NCBI RefSeq assembly: GCF_003044275.1
Contig: NZ_PZPL01000001.1
Span: 1,612,001 to 1,676,000 of the forward strand
DNA: 64,000 nt
Source: Rathayibacter caricis DSM 15933
GTDB lineage: Bacteria > Actinomycetota > Actinomycetes > Actinomycetales > Microbacteriaceae
Reading direction: 5' to 3'
The notes under the pieces are model-generated. The model was not told the DNA's origin, searched no databases, and worked only from the letters and a program-made list of their open reading frames with translations. Position 1 is the first letter of the stretch. The number at the start of each line of letters is the position of its first letter. The position numbers and the translations under genes were made by a program. Below, in pieces: positions 25,421-32,869 of this stretch.

Positions 25421-26308
25421 TCAGCCCTTGACCGCTCCCGCGCTCAGCCCCTGCACGAGGAACTTCTGCACGTAGGCGAACAGGACGACCACGGGGACCA
25501 CAGCGATCACCCCGCCGGCGGCGAGAGCGCCGAAGTCGGTCCCGAACTCGCCCAAGAGGTAGCTCAGACCCACGGGGATCGTGAACTGGTCCTGGCTCGA
25601 GAGGAACATGATCGCGAAGAGGAAGTTGTTCCACGCGCTGATGAAGGCGAACGACCCGACCGCGACGATGCCCGGCCGCAGCAGCGGCAGGACGATCAGG
25701 CAGAACGCCCGGACGCGTCCGCAGCCGTCGACCCAGGCCGCCTCCTCCAGGTCGATCGGCACGTTCCGGATGAAGCCGGACATCAGGACCAGCGAGAGCG
25801 GCAGGTGGAACACCGTGTCCGAGATGATCAGGCTCCAGAGCGAGTCCGTCAGCCCGAGGCCGTTGAAGACCTCGAACAGGGGGATGAGCATCATCGCCCC
25901 GGGGATGAACTGGGTGCAGAGCATCACCAGCAGGAAGGCCGACTTGCCGCGGAACTGGAACCGCGCCAGACCGTAGCCGCCCAGGAGCCCGATGAGGGTG
26001 GAGACGACGAGGCTGGCCACTCCGACCGAGAGGCTGTTGACGAAGTAGATCCCGAAGCCGGAGCCGTTCCACACCGTCACGAAGTTGTCGACGGTCAGCG
26101 GCCACGGGAGCAGCGACGTCGATCCGGCCGGGCGGAAGGCGAAGAGCAGCATCCAGTAGAACGGCACGAGCGTGAAGACGAGGGCCACGGCGAGCGGACC
26201 GCCGAGCAGGAGCCGCTCGCCGATCCGGCGGCGGCTCGCCTTCCGCTGGTGCGCCCGCTCCTCGACGGGGATCGCGGGGGCGAGGGGGCGTTCGAGTGTC
26301 GTGGTCAT
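25421..26308 (-). CDS. Carbohydrate ABC transporter permease, MalG-like (CUT1)
   Basis: The 295-residue protein starts at ATG 26308 (MTTTLERPLAPAIPVEE), has six membrane segments beginning LLLGGPLAVALVFTLVPFYW, and an EAA loop EEAAWVDGCGRVRAFCLIV. It ends YVQKFLVQGLSAGAVKG, the usual C-terminus of this family. Its ATG overlaps the stop of the preceding permease. It is the last gene of an importer operon (binding protein, permease, permease) that is divergent from the GntR/sugar-acid operon, so sugar acids or oligomers of them are plausible substrates. Confidence 0.93.
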   Translation of the reverse strand: MTTTLERPLAPAIPVEERAHQRKASRRRIGERLLLGGPLAVALVFTLVPFYWMLLFAFRPAGSTSLLPWPLTVDNFVTVWNGSGFGIYFVNSLSVGVASLVVSTLIGLLGGYGLARFQFRGKSAFLLVMLCTQFIPGAMMLIPLFEVFNGLGLTDSLWSLIISDTVFHLPLSLVLMSGFIRNVPIDLEEAAWVDGCGRVRAFCLIVLPLLRPGIVAVGSFAFISAWNNFLFAIMFLSSQDQFTIPVGLSYLLGEFGTDFGALAAGGVIAVVPVVVLFAYVQKFLVQGLSAGAVKG

Positions 26309-27243
26309 GACTGGTCCCGTCCGAACTTGCTGACTCTGAGGTAGGCGACGGTGAAGACCGCCAGGATGACGAAGGCGACCACCGTGAGCGCGGATCCGTA
26401 GCCGAAGTCGCGGTCGTGGATCGCGGTCTGGGCGACGTAGAGCGGGAGCGTGGTCGTGGAGCTCGCGGGCCCGCCTCCGGTCAGGGTGTAGAGGAGGTCG
26501 ACGTTGTTGAACTCCCAGATGGCGCGCAGCAGGGTGGCCAGGATCACCGCCTGCCGGATGTGCGGCCAGGTGATCGAGACGAACTTGCGGATCCGGCCGG
26601 CGCCGTCGACCTCGGCCGACTCGTAGAGATCGAGGTTGACCGACTGCAGATCGGCCAGGATCAGGATCGCGAAGAAGGGCGCGCCCTTCCACAGCTCCGC
26701 GAGCACGACGGCCCAGAAGGTGGTGTCCTCGTTCGCGAGGAGGGACGTGCCGTAGCTCCCGATGCCGAGGTCGGCGAGGTAGCGGCCGACGCCCGTGGAC
26801 GGGTTGTAGATCAGCAGCCAGATCGTGGTGGTGAGGATGCCGGCGACCGCCCAGGGCGAGAAGACCAGCGCCCGCACGATCGCGCGTCCGCGGAAGCTCT
26901 GGTTGATGAGCAGGGCGAGGGCGAGGCCGAACACGAACTGGAGGCCCACCTCGACGACCACCCAGCGCACGGTGAACCAGATGCTGCGCCAGAAGAGCGG
27001 GTCCTGCGAGATGGCGACGAAGTTGTCGAGCCCCGCGAAGCCGTTGTAGATCGGCAGCGTCACGTTGTAGTTCTGCAGGCTGTAGTAGAAGACGCTGAGC
27101 ACCGGGTAGAGGAGGAACACCACGACCAGGGCGACGGCGGGGGAGATGAGCGCGTAGGGGTACCAGGCCGTCGAGCGCCGCCGTCGGGGGGCGGTGGGTC
27201 GAGCGGCGGACCGTCGGGGGACGGGCGGGGAGGAGGTCGTCAT
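26305..27243 (-). CDS. Carbohydrate ABC transporter permease, MalF-like (CUT1)
   Basis: The 312-residue protein starts at ATG 27243 (MTTSSPPVPRRS), with AAGGATC upstream. A first membrane helix YPYALISPAVALVVVFLLYP follows a basic N-terminus; the EAA loop is DLYESAEVDGAGRIRKFVSI. Six membrane segments are visible. It pairs with the 25421-26308 permease. No ATPase is encoded here, so a shared MsiK-type ATPase is needed. It is separated from the binding-protein gene by 58 bases containing a hairpin. Confidence 0.92.
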   Translation of the reverse strand: MTTSSPPVPRRSAARPTAPRRRRSTAWYPYALISPAVALVVVFLLYPVLSVFYYSLQNYNVTLPIYNGFAGLDNFVAISQDPLFWRSIWFTVRWVVVEVGLQFVFGLALALLINQSFRGRAIVRALVFSPWAVAGILTTTIWLLIYNPSTGVGRYLADLGIGSYGTSLLANEDTTFWAVVLAELWKGAPFFAILILADLQSVNLDLYESAEVDGAGRIRKFVSITWPHIRQAVILATLLRAIWEFNNVDLLYTLTGGGPASSTTTLPLYVAQTAIHDRDFGYGSALTVVAFVILAVFTVAYLRVSKFGRDQS

Positions 27244-27263
27244 CGTCGGATCCTTGCGATCGG

Positions 27264-27290
27264 GGGCGGGCGCGACCGGCGCGCCCGCCC
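27264..27290. terminator. Strong hairpin after the binding-protein gene
   Basis: GGGCGGGCGCG (27264-27274) and CGCGCCCGCCC (27280-27290) form a perfect 11-bp stem with a 5-base loop, eleven bases after the stop of the 27302-28636 gene on the minus strand. Confidence 0.65.
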
Positions 27291-27301
27291 GGAGGGGGCG
27301 A

Positions 27302-28636
27302 CTAGTCGGTGGCCGCGTCATAGCGCTGCTGGGCCTCGGTGAGCGCGTCGGCCCAGGTGCCGAGGAAGTCCTCGACGGGGAGCTTGCCCTGGAGCACGAG
27401 CTGCCAGTCCGGCTGCATGTCGGAGGCGGTGATGGAGGTGAACTCCGGGAGGTAGAACGGCTGGTCGAGGACCACCGAGTCGGGGGAGGCGCTCGCCGCG
27501 GCGGCGGCCGCGATGGCCGGGTTCTCGGCGACCCAGTCCTGCTCGGCGACGGCCGTGTTGCCCGGGATGTAGCCGGAGGCCTGCGCCCAGAACCCGTTGC
27601 CCTCCTCGCTCATCGTGAACTCGAGGAACTTCCAGGCCGCCTCCTGGTGCTCGCTGGCCTGGAACATCGCGAAGCCGGTCGTCATGCGCCCGGTCAGGAC
27701 CTGCGTGCCGTCCTCCGCGGGGAACGGGACGGCGGCGCCGATCGCGTCGGCTCCGACGGCGGCGACGAGGGTCGGGTAGGAGCCGATGCTGTGGCTGAGC
27801 ATCGCCGTGCTCCCCGCGCCGAACTGGGCCACCATCGTCTTGAAGTCGGCGGTGAGGTCGCTCTCGGCGGTCGTCGCGCGATAGAGGTCGACGTACTTCT
27901 GCGCCGCGTCGACCACGGCCGGGTCGTCGAGCGTGGACACGCCGTCCTCGTCGAAGAAGGTCGACACCCCGGCCTGCGGGTAGACCATCTCGACGAACTG
28001 CGAGAAGAACCCGGTGCCGCCGCGCAGCGTGTAGCCGAACCGGCCCGAGCCGGCGTCGGTCAGGGTCTGCGCCGCCTCGAAGAAGTCGTCCCAGGTCTCG
28101 GGGGTGTCCAGCCCCGCCTCCTCGAACCAGTCCTTCCGGAAGTAGACGGTGTCGGCGAGGCTCGTGGCGGGAGCGAGGTACAGGGCGCCGTCGGGTGACG
28201 CAGCCTTCGTCGACGCGACCATGGTCTCGTCGATGCGGTCCGCCCATCCGCCCTCCTCGAAGCGGTCGTCGAGCGGCGCGAGGGCGCCCTGTGCGACCAG
28301 GGCGGACAGGTCGGACGCCTTGGGCGTGAGCAGATCCGGCGTCGAGTCGGTCGCGAGGGCGGTGCCGATCTTCTGCATGTACGAGTCGGTCGGCAGGCCG
28401 AGGTAGTCGACGGTGATGCCCGGGTTCTCGGCCTCGAACATCGAGATGAGCTTCTCGAGGTTCGCCGTCCGCTCGGGGCGGGTGTCGGTGTCCCAGAGCT
28501 CGAGGACGATCGGGTCGTCGGGGGAACCGGTCGCGCCGGTGGAGGCTCCTCCCGCGCAGGCGGTGAGGGCGAGGATCGGGAGCAGCGCGAGGCCCGCGAG
28601 AACGCAGGGTCGGGGCCGGGGAGACAGACGCATCAT
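27302..28636 (-). CDS. Sugar ABC transporter substrate-binding lipoprotein
   Basis: The 444-residue protein has a lipoprotein signal (LALLPILALTAC, Cys at about residue 27) and a family 1 solute-binding fold: VLELWDTDTRPERTANLEKL, FEAENPGITVDYLGLP, DSTPDLLTPKASDLSAL, SLADTVYFRKDWFEEAGLD and WKFLEFTMSEEGNGFWAQ. GAAAGGAA precedes ATG 28636; a second ATG follows immediately. It is the leading gene of the importer and is divergent from a GntR regulator by 95 bases. The ligand is inferred from the neighbouring sugar-acid genes, not from sequence. Confidence 0.92.
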   Translation of the reverse strand: MMRLSPRPRPCVLAGLALLPILALTACAGGASTGATGSPDDPIVLELWDTDTRPERTANLEKLISMFEAENPGITVDYLGLPTDSYMQKIGTALATDSTPDLLTPKASDLSALVAQGALAPLDDRFEEGGWADRIDETMVASTKAASPDGALYLAPATSLADTVYFRKDWFEEAGLDTPETWDDFFEAAQTLTDAGSGRFGYTLRGGTGFFSQFVEMVYPQAGVSTFFDEDGVSTLDDPAVVDAAQKYVDLYRATTAESDLTADFKTMVAQFGAGSTAMLSHSIGSYPTLVAAVGADAIGAAVPFPAEDGTQVLTGRMTTGFAMFQASEHQEAAWKFLEFTMSEEGNGFWAQASGYIPGNTAVAEQDWVAENPAIAAAAAASASPDSVVLDQPFYLPEFTSITASDMQPDWQLVLQGKLPVEDFLGTWADALTEAQQRYDAATD

Positions 28637-28677
28637 TGCGAATTCCTTTCATCGAGCGACATCGGCGCCGCTGGAAC

Positions 28678-28696
28678 ATCATATATTAGACACAAT
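28678..28696. promoter_or_regulatory. AT-rich promoter/operator island between divergent ABC and GntR genes
   Basis: ATCATATATTAGACACAAT is a 19-base AT-rich island in a GC-rich gap between the binding-protein gene (start 28636) and gntR (start 28732). It probably contains a -10 element for at least one direction and may include the GntR site. No clear palindrome can be assigned. Confidence 0.4.
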
Positions 28697-28731
28697 GCGC
28701 TACTCTGGCGGAAGACGTCGAAGGGAAATCC

Positions 28732-29391
28732 ATGAACACCGCACCGAAGCAGTCGCCTCAGGCACCGCTCTCCCGCACGGCCTTCGTCGCGCAGGAGCTG
28801 CGCCGCGCGATCCTCGCCGGGGAGCTGTCCGCAGGGCAGGCCCTCGTCGAAGCCGATCTGGCCTCGACCTTCGCCATGTCGAAGACACCGGTCAGAGAGG
28901 CCCTGAAGACCCTCGCCGGGGCCGGGCTCGTGACGATGAACGAGTACCGCGGCGCCTCCGTCCGCGTCGTCGACGCCGCGCTCGCGCGCCAGGTGTTCGA
29001 CATGCGCCTGCTCCTCGAGCCCGCGGCGGTCGAGCGGGCGGTCGAGGCGGGCTTCGACACCGCTCCCGCTCGCGCGGCGCTCACCCGCGCCCAGGAGGCG
29101 GACGGCGCGGGGGAGCGCAGCCTCGAGAACCGCGACTTCCACCGGCTCCTCTACAGCGCCTGCGGCAATCCGCTGCTCATCGCGACCCTCGACGGTCTGC
29201 GCGACCAGACCGCGCTGATCACCGTCACCGCGTGGCGCAACTCCATCTCGTGGCGGCACGAGGCGGGCGAGCACCTCGCGATGCTCGAGGCGGCGGAGCG
29301 GGGCGACGCCGACGAGGCGCGCCGGCTCGTCGAGTCGCACGTCGACAGCTTCGCGACGCGTGCCCTCGCCCAGCTGGAGGTGCAGTCGTGA
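28732..29391 (+). CDS. GntR family regulator, FCD (FadR-type) subfamily
   Basis: The 219-residue protein has an N-terminal winged helix (FVAQELRRAILAGELSAGQ, VEADLASTFAMSKTPVREAL) and a C-terminal FCD domain (QVFDMRLLLEPAAVERAV, DFHRLLYSACGNP, HLAMLEAAERGDADEARRLV) with the metal-binding His/Asp pattern. AAGGGAAA precedes ATG 28732. It is the first gene of the sugar-acid operon and overlaps the DapA-family gene by GTGA. FCD regulators usually bind organic acids and repress, so control of both this operon and the divergent ABC importer is expected. Confidence 0.92.
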   Translation: MNTAPKQSPQAPLSRTAFVAQELRRAILAGELSAGQALVEADLASTFAMSKTPVREALKTLAGAGLVTMNEYRGASVRVVDAALARQVFDMRLLLEPAAVERAVEAGFDTAPARAALTRAQEADGAGERSLENRDFHRLLYSACGNPLLIATLDGLRDQTALITVTAWRNSISWRHEAGEHLAMLEAAERGDADEARRLVESHVDSFATRALAQLEVQS

Positions 29392-30347
29392 GCGCGCTCG
29401 ACGCCGGGCTGCTCGCCGCACGGGCGAGCCTCTCGGACGTCGTCGCGATCCCCGTCACGCCGTTCCGCGACGGGGTCCTGGCGCTCGACGTCTACGCCGC
29501 ACTCCTCGAGCGGCTGCTCGACGCGGGAGTGCGCGTCCTCACCCCCAACGGCAACACCAGCGAGTTCTACGCCCTCCGGCCCGAGGAGCGGCGCGAGCTG
29601 CTGGCCGTCACCGGCGAGCTCGCCCGAGGCCGCGCGGCGGTCCTCGCCGGAGTGGGCCTCGATGTCGCGACCGCCGTCGCCGACGCGCGGCTCGCCGCGG
29701 AGCACGGGGCGACGATGGCGATGATCCACCAGCCCGTCCATCCCTACGTCTCGCGCGCCGGCTGGATCGGCTACCACGCCGAGATCGCGGCGGCGGTGCC
29801 CGGTCTCGGGATCGTCCTCTACGTGAAGAGCACGACCGTGGACGGCGGGATGATCCGCGAGCTCGGCGAGCGGGCCTGCAGCGTCATCGGCGTGAAGTAC
29901 GCCGTGCCCGATCCGGTGCACTTCGCGAAGGTGCGGCGGGAGGCGGGAGCCGAGCGCTTCACCTGGATCGCCGGTCTCGCCGAGCCGTACGCCCTGTCCT
30001 ACGCTGCGCACGGGGCGACCGGCTTCACCTCGGGGCTCGTCACCGTGAACCCCCACCTGTCGCTCGACCTGCGCGACGCCCTGCGACGCGGCGACCTGGA
30101 GGCCGCTCGCACGATGGTCGACAGCATCGCCGCCTTCGAGGAGCTGCGCGCCGCGAACACCAACGCCGACAACGTCAGCGTCATCAAGGAGGCGCTCGAG
30201 CAGCTCGGCCTCGCCTCGGCCGAGGTGCGCGCCCCCAGCTCGCCCCTGACTCCGGCCGGCCGGGAGGCCGTGAGCGGGATCCTCGCCGAGTGGGCGCTCG
30301 AGCGCTCGCTCCTCGCCCCCGGCGCGCGCGCCCTCGCCACGACCTGA
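29388..30347 (+). CDS. DapA family lyase/dehydratase, 2-keto-3-deoxy sugar acid type
   Basis: The 319-residue protein is a TIM-barrel member of the dihydrodipicolinate synthase superfamily. The Schiff-base Lys is in VIGVKYAVPDP (about residue 170), the Tyr in IVLYVKS (about 143), and the carboxylate loop is NGNTSEFYALRPEER (about 48; GTTGE in true DapA). Context argues against lysine synthesis: an enolase-superfamily dehydratase and a ketoglutarate semialdehyde dehydrogenase follow. I infer dehydration (with or without decarboxylation) of a 2-keto-3-deoxy sugar acid to 2-oxoglutarate semialdehyde, as in KdgD or L-2-keto-3-deoxyarabonate dehydratase. GTG 29388 overlaps the gntR stop. Confidence 0.85.
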   Translation: MSALDAGLLAARASLSDVVAIPVTPFRDGVLALDVYAALLERLLDAGVRVLTPNGNTSEFYALRPEERRELLAVTGELARGRAAVLAGVGLDVATAVADARLAAEHGATMAMIHQPVHPYVSRAGWIGYHAEIAAAVPGLGIVLYVKSTTVDGGMIRELGERACSVIGVKYAVPDPVHFAKVRREAGAERFTWIAGLAEPYALSYAAHGATGFTSGLVTVNPHLSLDLRDALRRGDLEAARTMVDSIAAFEELRAANTNADNVSVIKEALEQLGLASAEVRAPSSPLTPAGREAVSGILAEWALERSLLAPGARALATT

Positions 30348-30375
30348 CCCGATCCTCGACCCGGAAGGAGCAGCG

Positions 30376-31725
30376 TTGCTTCCCCACGACCTCGCCGTCC
30401 GCTCGACGGAGCCGGCCACCGCCGCCTCCGAGCGCAGGACCCGCTACCGCTGGACCATCGTCGGATTCTCGGCGCTCGGACTCACCATCGCCTACCTCGA
30501 CCGGGCCGCTCTCAGCGTCGCCCTCCCGTTCATGGCCGAGGAGTTCGCCATCGGCCCGGCGGTCCAGGGCCTGCTCCTCTCGTCGTTCTTCTGGACGTAC
30601 GCGCTGTTCCAGCTGCCGTCGGGGTGGCTGCTCGACCGCTTCGGACCCCGGGTGATCTACCCGCTCGCGGTCGGCTGGTGGTCGGTCTGGACCACCCTGA
30701 CCGCCTTCGCGACCGGTGTCGGGTCGGTGATCGTGTTCCGCCTCGGGCTGGGCATCGGCGAGGCGCCCGTGCAGCCGGCGAACATCACGATCGTGTCGAA
30801 GTGGTTCCCGCGGCGCGAGCGGGCCTTCGCGTCGAGCCTGTTCGACATGGGCCAGCAGATCGGCACGGCGCTCTCGGTGCCCCTGGTCACCGCCCTCGCG
30901 CTGCTCGGCGGCTGGCGGCTCGCCTTCGTGGTCATCGGAGTCGCGGGACTGCTCTGGATCGTCGGCTGGCTGACCGTGTACCGGGCCCCCGAGAAGCACC
31001 CGCGCGTGAACGCGGCGGAGCTCGCGCACATCGTCTCCGATCGCGGGGAGGCGTCGACCGGCGACGGAGCGGGCCGACCGTGGCGGGCGCTGCTGCGCGA
31101 CAACCAGGTCTGGGCGCTGACCCTCGGCTACGTCTTCCGCTCGCTGGCCGGTGCGTTCTTCCTCACCTGGTACCCCAGCTACCTCCTGAACGACCGCGGT
31201 CTGACGAAGGAGGAGTTCGGCCTGGTGGGAGCGCTGCCCGCGCTGATCGCCATCGCCGCAGGCATCGCGGGCGGCGTCGTGTCCGACCGGATGCTCGCCG
31301 CCGGACTGTCGACGAACGTCGCCCGCAAGGTACCGATCCTCGCGGGGCTCGTGCTGAGCGCCTGCATCGGATTCAGCCCGTTCCTCGAGAGCAACGTGCT
31401 CGTGATGGTGGTGCTCACCGCGTCCAGCGCCGCGCACTCGTTCGCGGGTGCGGCGATCCTCAGCCTGCCCGCCGAGGTGGCCGCATCGCCCGACACCGTC
31501 GGCTCCGTCGCCGGCTTCCAGAACTTCGGATCCCAGCTCGGCAATCTCATCAGCCCGATCGCGATCGGAGTCGCCCTGGCGGCGACGGGCGGCTCCTACG
31601 TCGGGCCGCTCGTGTTCGCGGCGGCGAGCTGCCTCGTGAGCGCGGCGATCTACGGGTTCTGGGTGCGCATCCGGCCGCTCGTCCCGAACCCCGCCCCCAC
31701 CACCGACGGAAGGATCCCGCGATGA
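30376..31725 (+). CDS. MFS transporter, anion:cation symporter family (sugar acid uptake)
   Basis: The 449-residue protein has 12 predicted membrane segments and the ACS-family marks LTIAYLDRAALSVALPFMA in helix 1, SGWLLDRFGPRVIYPLAV (motif A) and FRLGLGIGEAPVQPANITIV in helix 4. It resembles the glucarate/galactarate/hexuronate transporters GudP, GarP and ExuT. It starts at TTG 30376, supported by GGAAGGAG seven bases upstream. The gene lies 28 bases after the lyase and overlaps the dehydratase gene (ATGA), so it is a second uptake route for the sugar acid besides the divergent ABC importer. Confidence 0.9.
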   Translation: MLPHDLAVRSTEPATAASERRTRYRWTIVGFSALGLTIAYLDRAALSVALPFMAEEFAIGPAVQGLLLSSFFWTYALFQLPSGWLLDRFGPRVIYPLAVGWWSVWTTLTAFATGVGSVIVFRLGLGIGEAPVQPANITIVSKWFPRRERAFASSLFDMGQQIGTALSVPLVTALALLGGWRLAFVVIGVAGLLWIVGWLTVYRAPEKHPRVNAAELAHIVSDRGEASTGDGAGRPWRALLRDNQVWALTLGYVFRSLAGAFFLTWYPSYLLNDRGLTKEEFGLVGALPALIAIAAGIAGGVVSDRMLAAGLSTNVARKVPILAGLVLSACIGFSPFLESNVLVMVVLTASSAAHSFAGAAILSLPAEVAASPDTVGSVAGFQNFGSQLGNLISPIAIGVALAATGGSYVGPLVFAAASCLVSAAIYGFWVRIRPLVPNPAPTTDGRIPR

Positions 31726-32861
31726 CCCGCATCGACCGCATCCGCACGTATCTGCAGCGGGTGGGGGACCGGCCGCGCGTCCTCGTCAGGATCACCACCG
31801 ACGACGGGCTGGACGGGTGGTCGGAGGTCTACAACCACGGCCCCGACCTCGCGTTCCCGCCGATGATCGAGTACTTCGCGCACCAGTTGCGCGGCTGGGA
31901 CGCCAACCGGACCTCGGCCGTGAACCAGTTCCTCCTCCAGTCCTCCCGCTTCCCGCCGGGAGCGATGGGACTCGCCGCCATCGCCGCCATCGACCACGCG
32001 CTGTGGGACATCGCGGGGAAGGCTGCCGGTCTCCCCGTCTACAAGCTGCTGGGAGGAGCGGTGCGCGACCGGGTCCGCGTCTACGCGGGGCTGTACTCCG
32101 CCCCGGACCCCGCCGAGCTCCTCGACCGCACGCAGCGCCTCCATGCCGAGAACGGCTTCACCGCCTTCAAGCTCAGTCCCTACCGCGTCGACCTGCACTC
32201 GACGCGGTTCGGGCTGGTCGCAGCCGAACTGGGCCGCTACTTCGGCGAGGTCAGGGAGAGCCATCCGGACCACTGGGAGTTCGCCTTCGACGCCCACGCC
32301 TGCCTGTGGGAGCCGCGGCAGGCGGTGGAGCTGGGAGCCGCGCTGGCGCCGAACGAGCCGCTCTTCCTCGAGGAGCCGATCCGTCCCGAGCACCTGCCGG
32401 CCTGGAGCCGGCTGCGCTCCGAGATCGCCGTGCCGCTCGCCACGGGCGAGTCGCTCTACACGCCGCACGAGTTCCTGGGTCTGCTCACCGCTCAGGGCGC
32501 CGACATCGTGCAGCCGGACATCTGCGTGGTGGGAGGGCTGACCCAGATGATCCGGATCGCCCACCTCGCCGAGGCGCACTACGTGCCCGTCGCGCCGCAC
32601 AACCCGCTCGGCCCGCTCGCCACCGCCGCGAACCTCCACTTCGCGGCGGCGACCGTGAACTTCTCGATCCTGGAGTTCAAGCCCGACCCCGTGTCGTGGT
32701 GCCGGGAACCGTACGAGCCGGTCGACGGCCACCTCGAGCTCCGGCCGGACCGGCCCGGCTGGGGGATCGAGATCGACGAGGACGCCCTGCGCACGGACGA
32801 CTGGATCCGCTGGGACCGCCGAGTACCCGTCAAGCCCGACGGCTCGACGGCGTGGATGTGA
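31722..32861 (+). CDS. Enolase superfamily sugar-acid dehydratase (galactonate dehydratase-like)
   Basis: The 379-residue protein shows the mandelate racemase/DgoD fold. Visible active-site segments are TAFKLSPYRVD (second-strand Lys), FAFDAHACLWEPRQAVELG (metal Asp), LFLEEPIRPEHL (metal Glu), LATGESLYTPHEF (metal Glu), DIVQPDICVVGGL (Asp of the His-Asp dyad) and VAPHNPLGPLATAANLH (catalytic His). The HNPLGP form fits acid-sugar dehydratases of the DgoD group more than racemases. It should remove water from an aldonate or aldarate to give the 2-keto-3-deoxy acid used by the 29388-30347 lyase. The exact sugar acid is unresolved. Confidence 0.9.
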   Translation: MTRIDRIRTYLQRVGDRPRVLVRITTDDGLDGWSEVYNHGPDLAFPPMIEYFAHQLRGWDANRTSAVNQFLLQSSRFPPGAMGLAAIAAIDHALWDIAGKAAGLPVYKLLGGAVRDRVRVYAGLYSAPDPAELLDRTQRLHAENGFTAFKLSPYRVDLHSTRFGLVAAELGRYFGEVRESHPDHWEFAFDAHACLWEPRQAVELGAALAPNEPLFLEEPIRPEHLPAWSRLRSEIAVPLATGESLYTPHEFLGLLTAQGADIVQPDICVVGGLTQMIRIAHLAEAHYVPVAPHNPLGPLATAANLHFAAATVNFSILEFKPDPVSWCREPYEPVDGHLELRPDRPGWGIEIDEDALRTDDWIRWDRRVPVKPDGSTAWM

Positions 32862-32869
32862 GGAGAACC

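Noticed and set aside
29388-30347. Dihydrodipicolinate synthase (lysine pathway)
   Set aside because: The GTTGE loop is replaced by NGNTSEF and the neighbours are sugar-acid catabolic genes.
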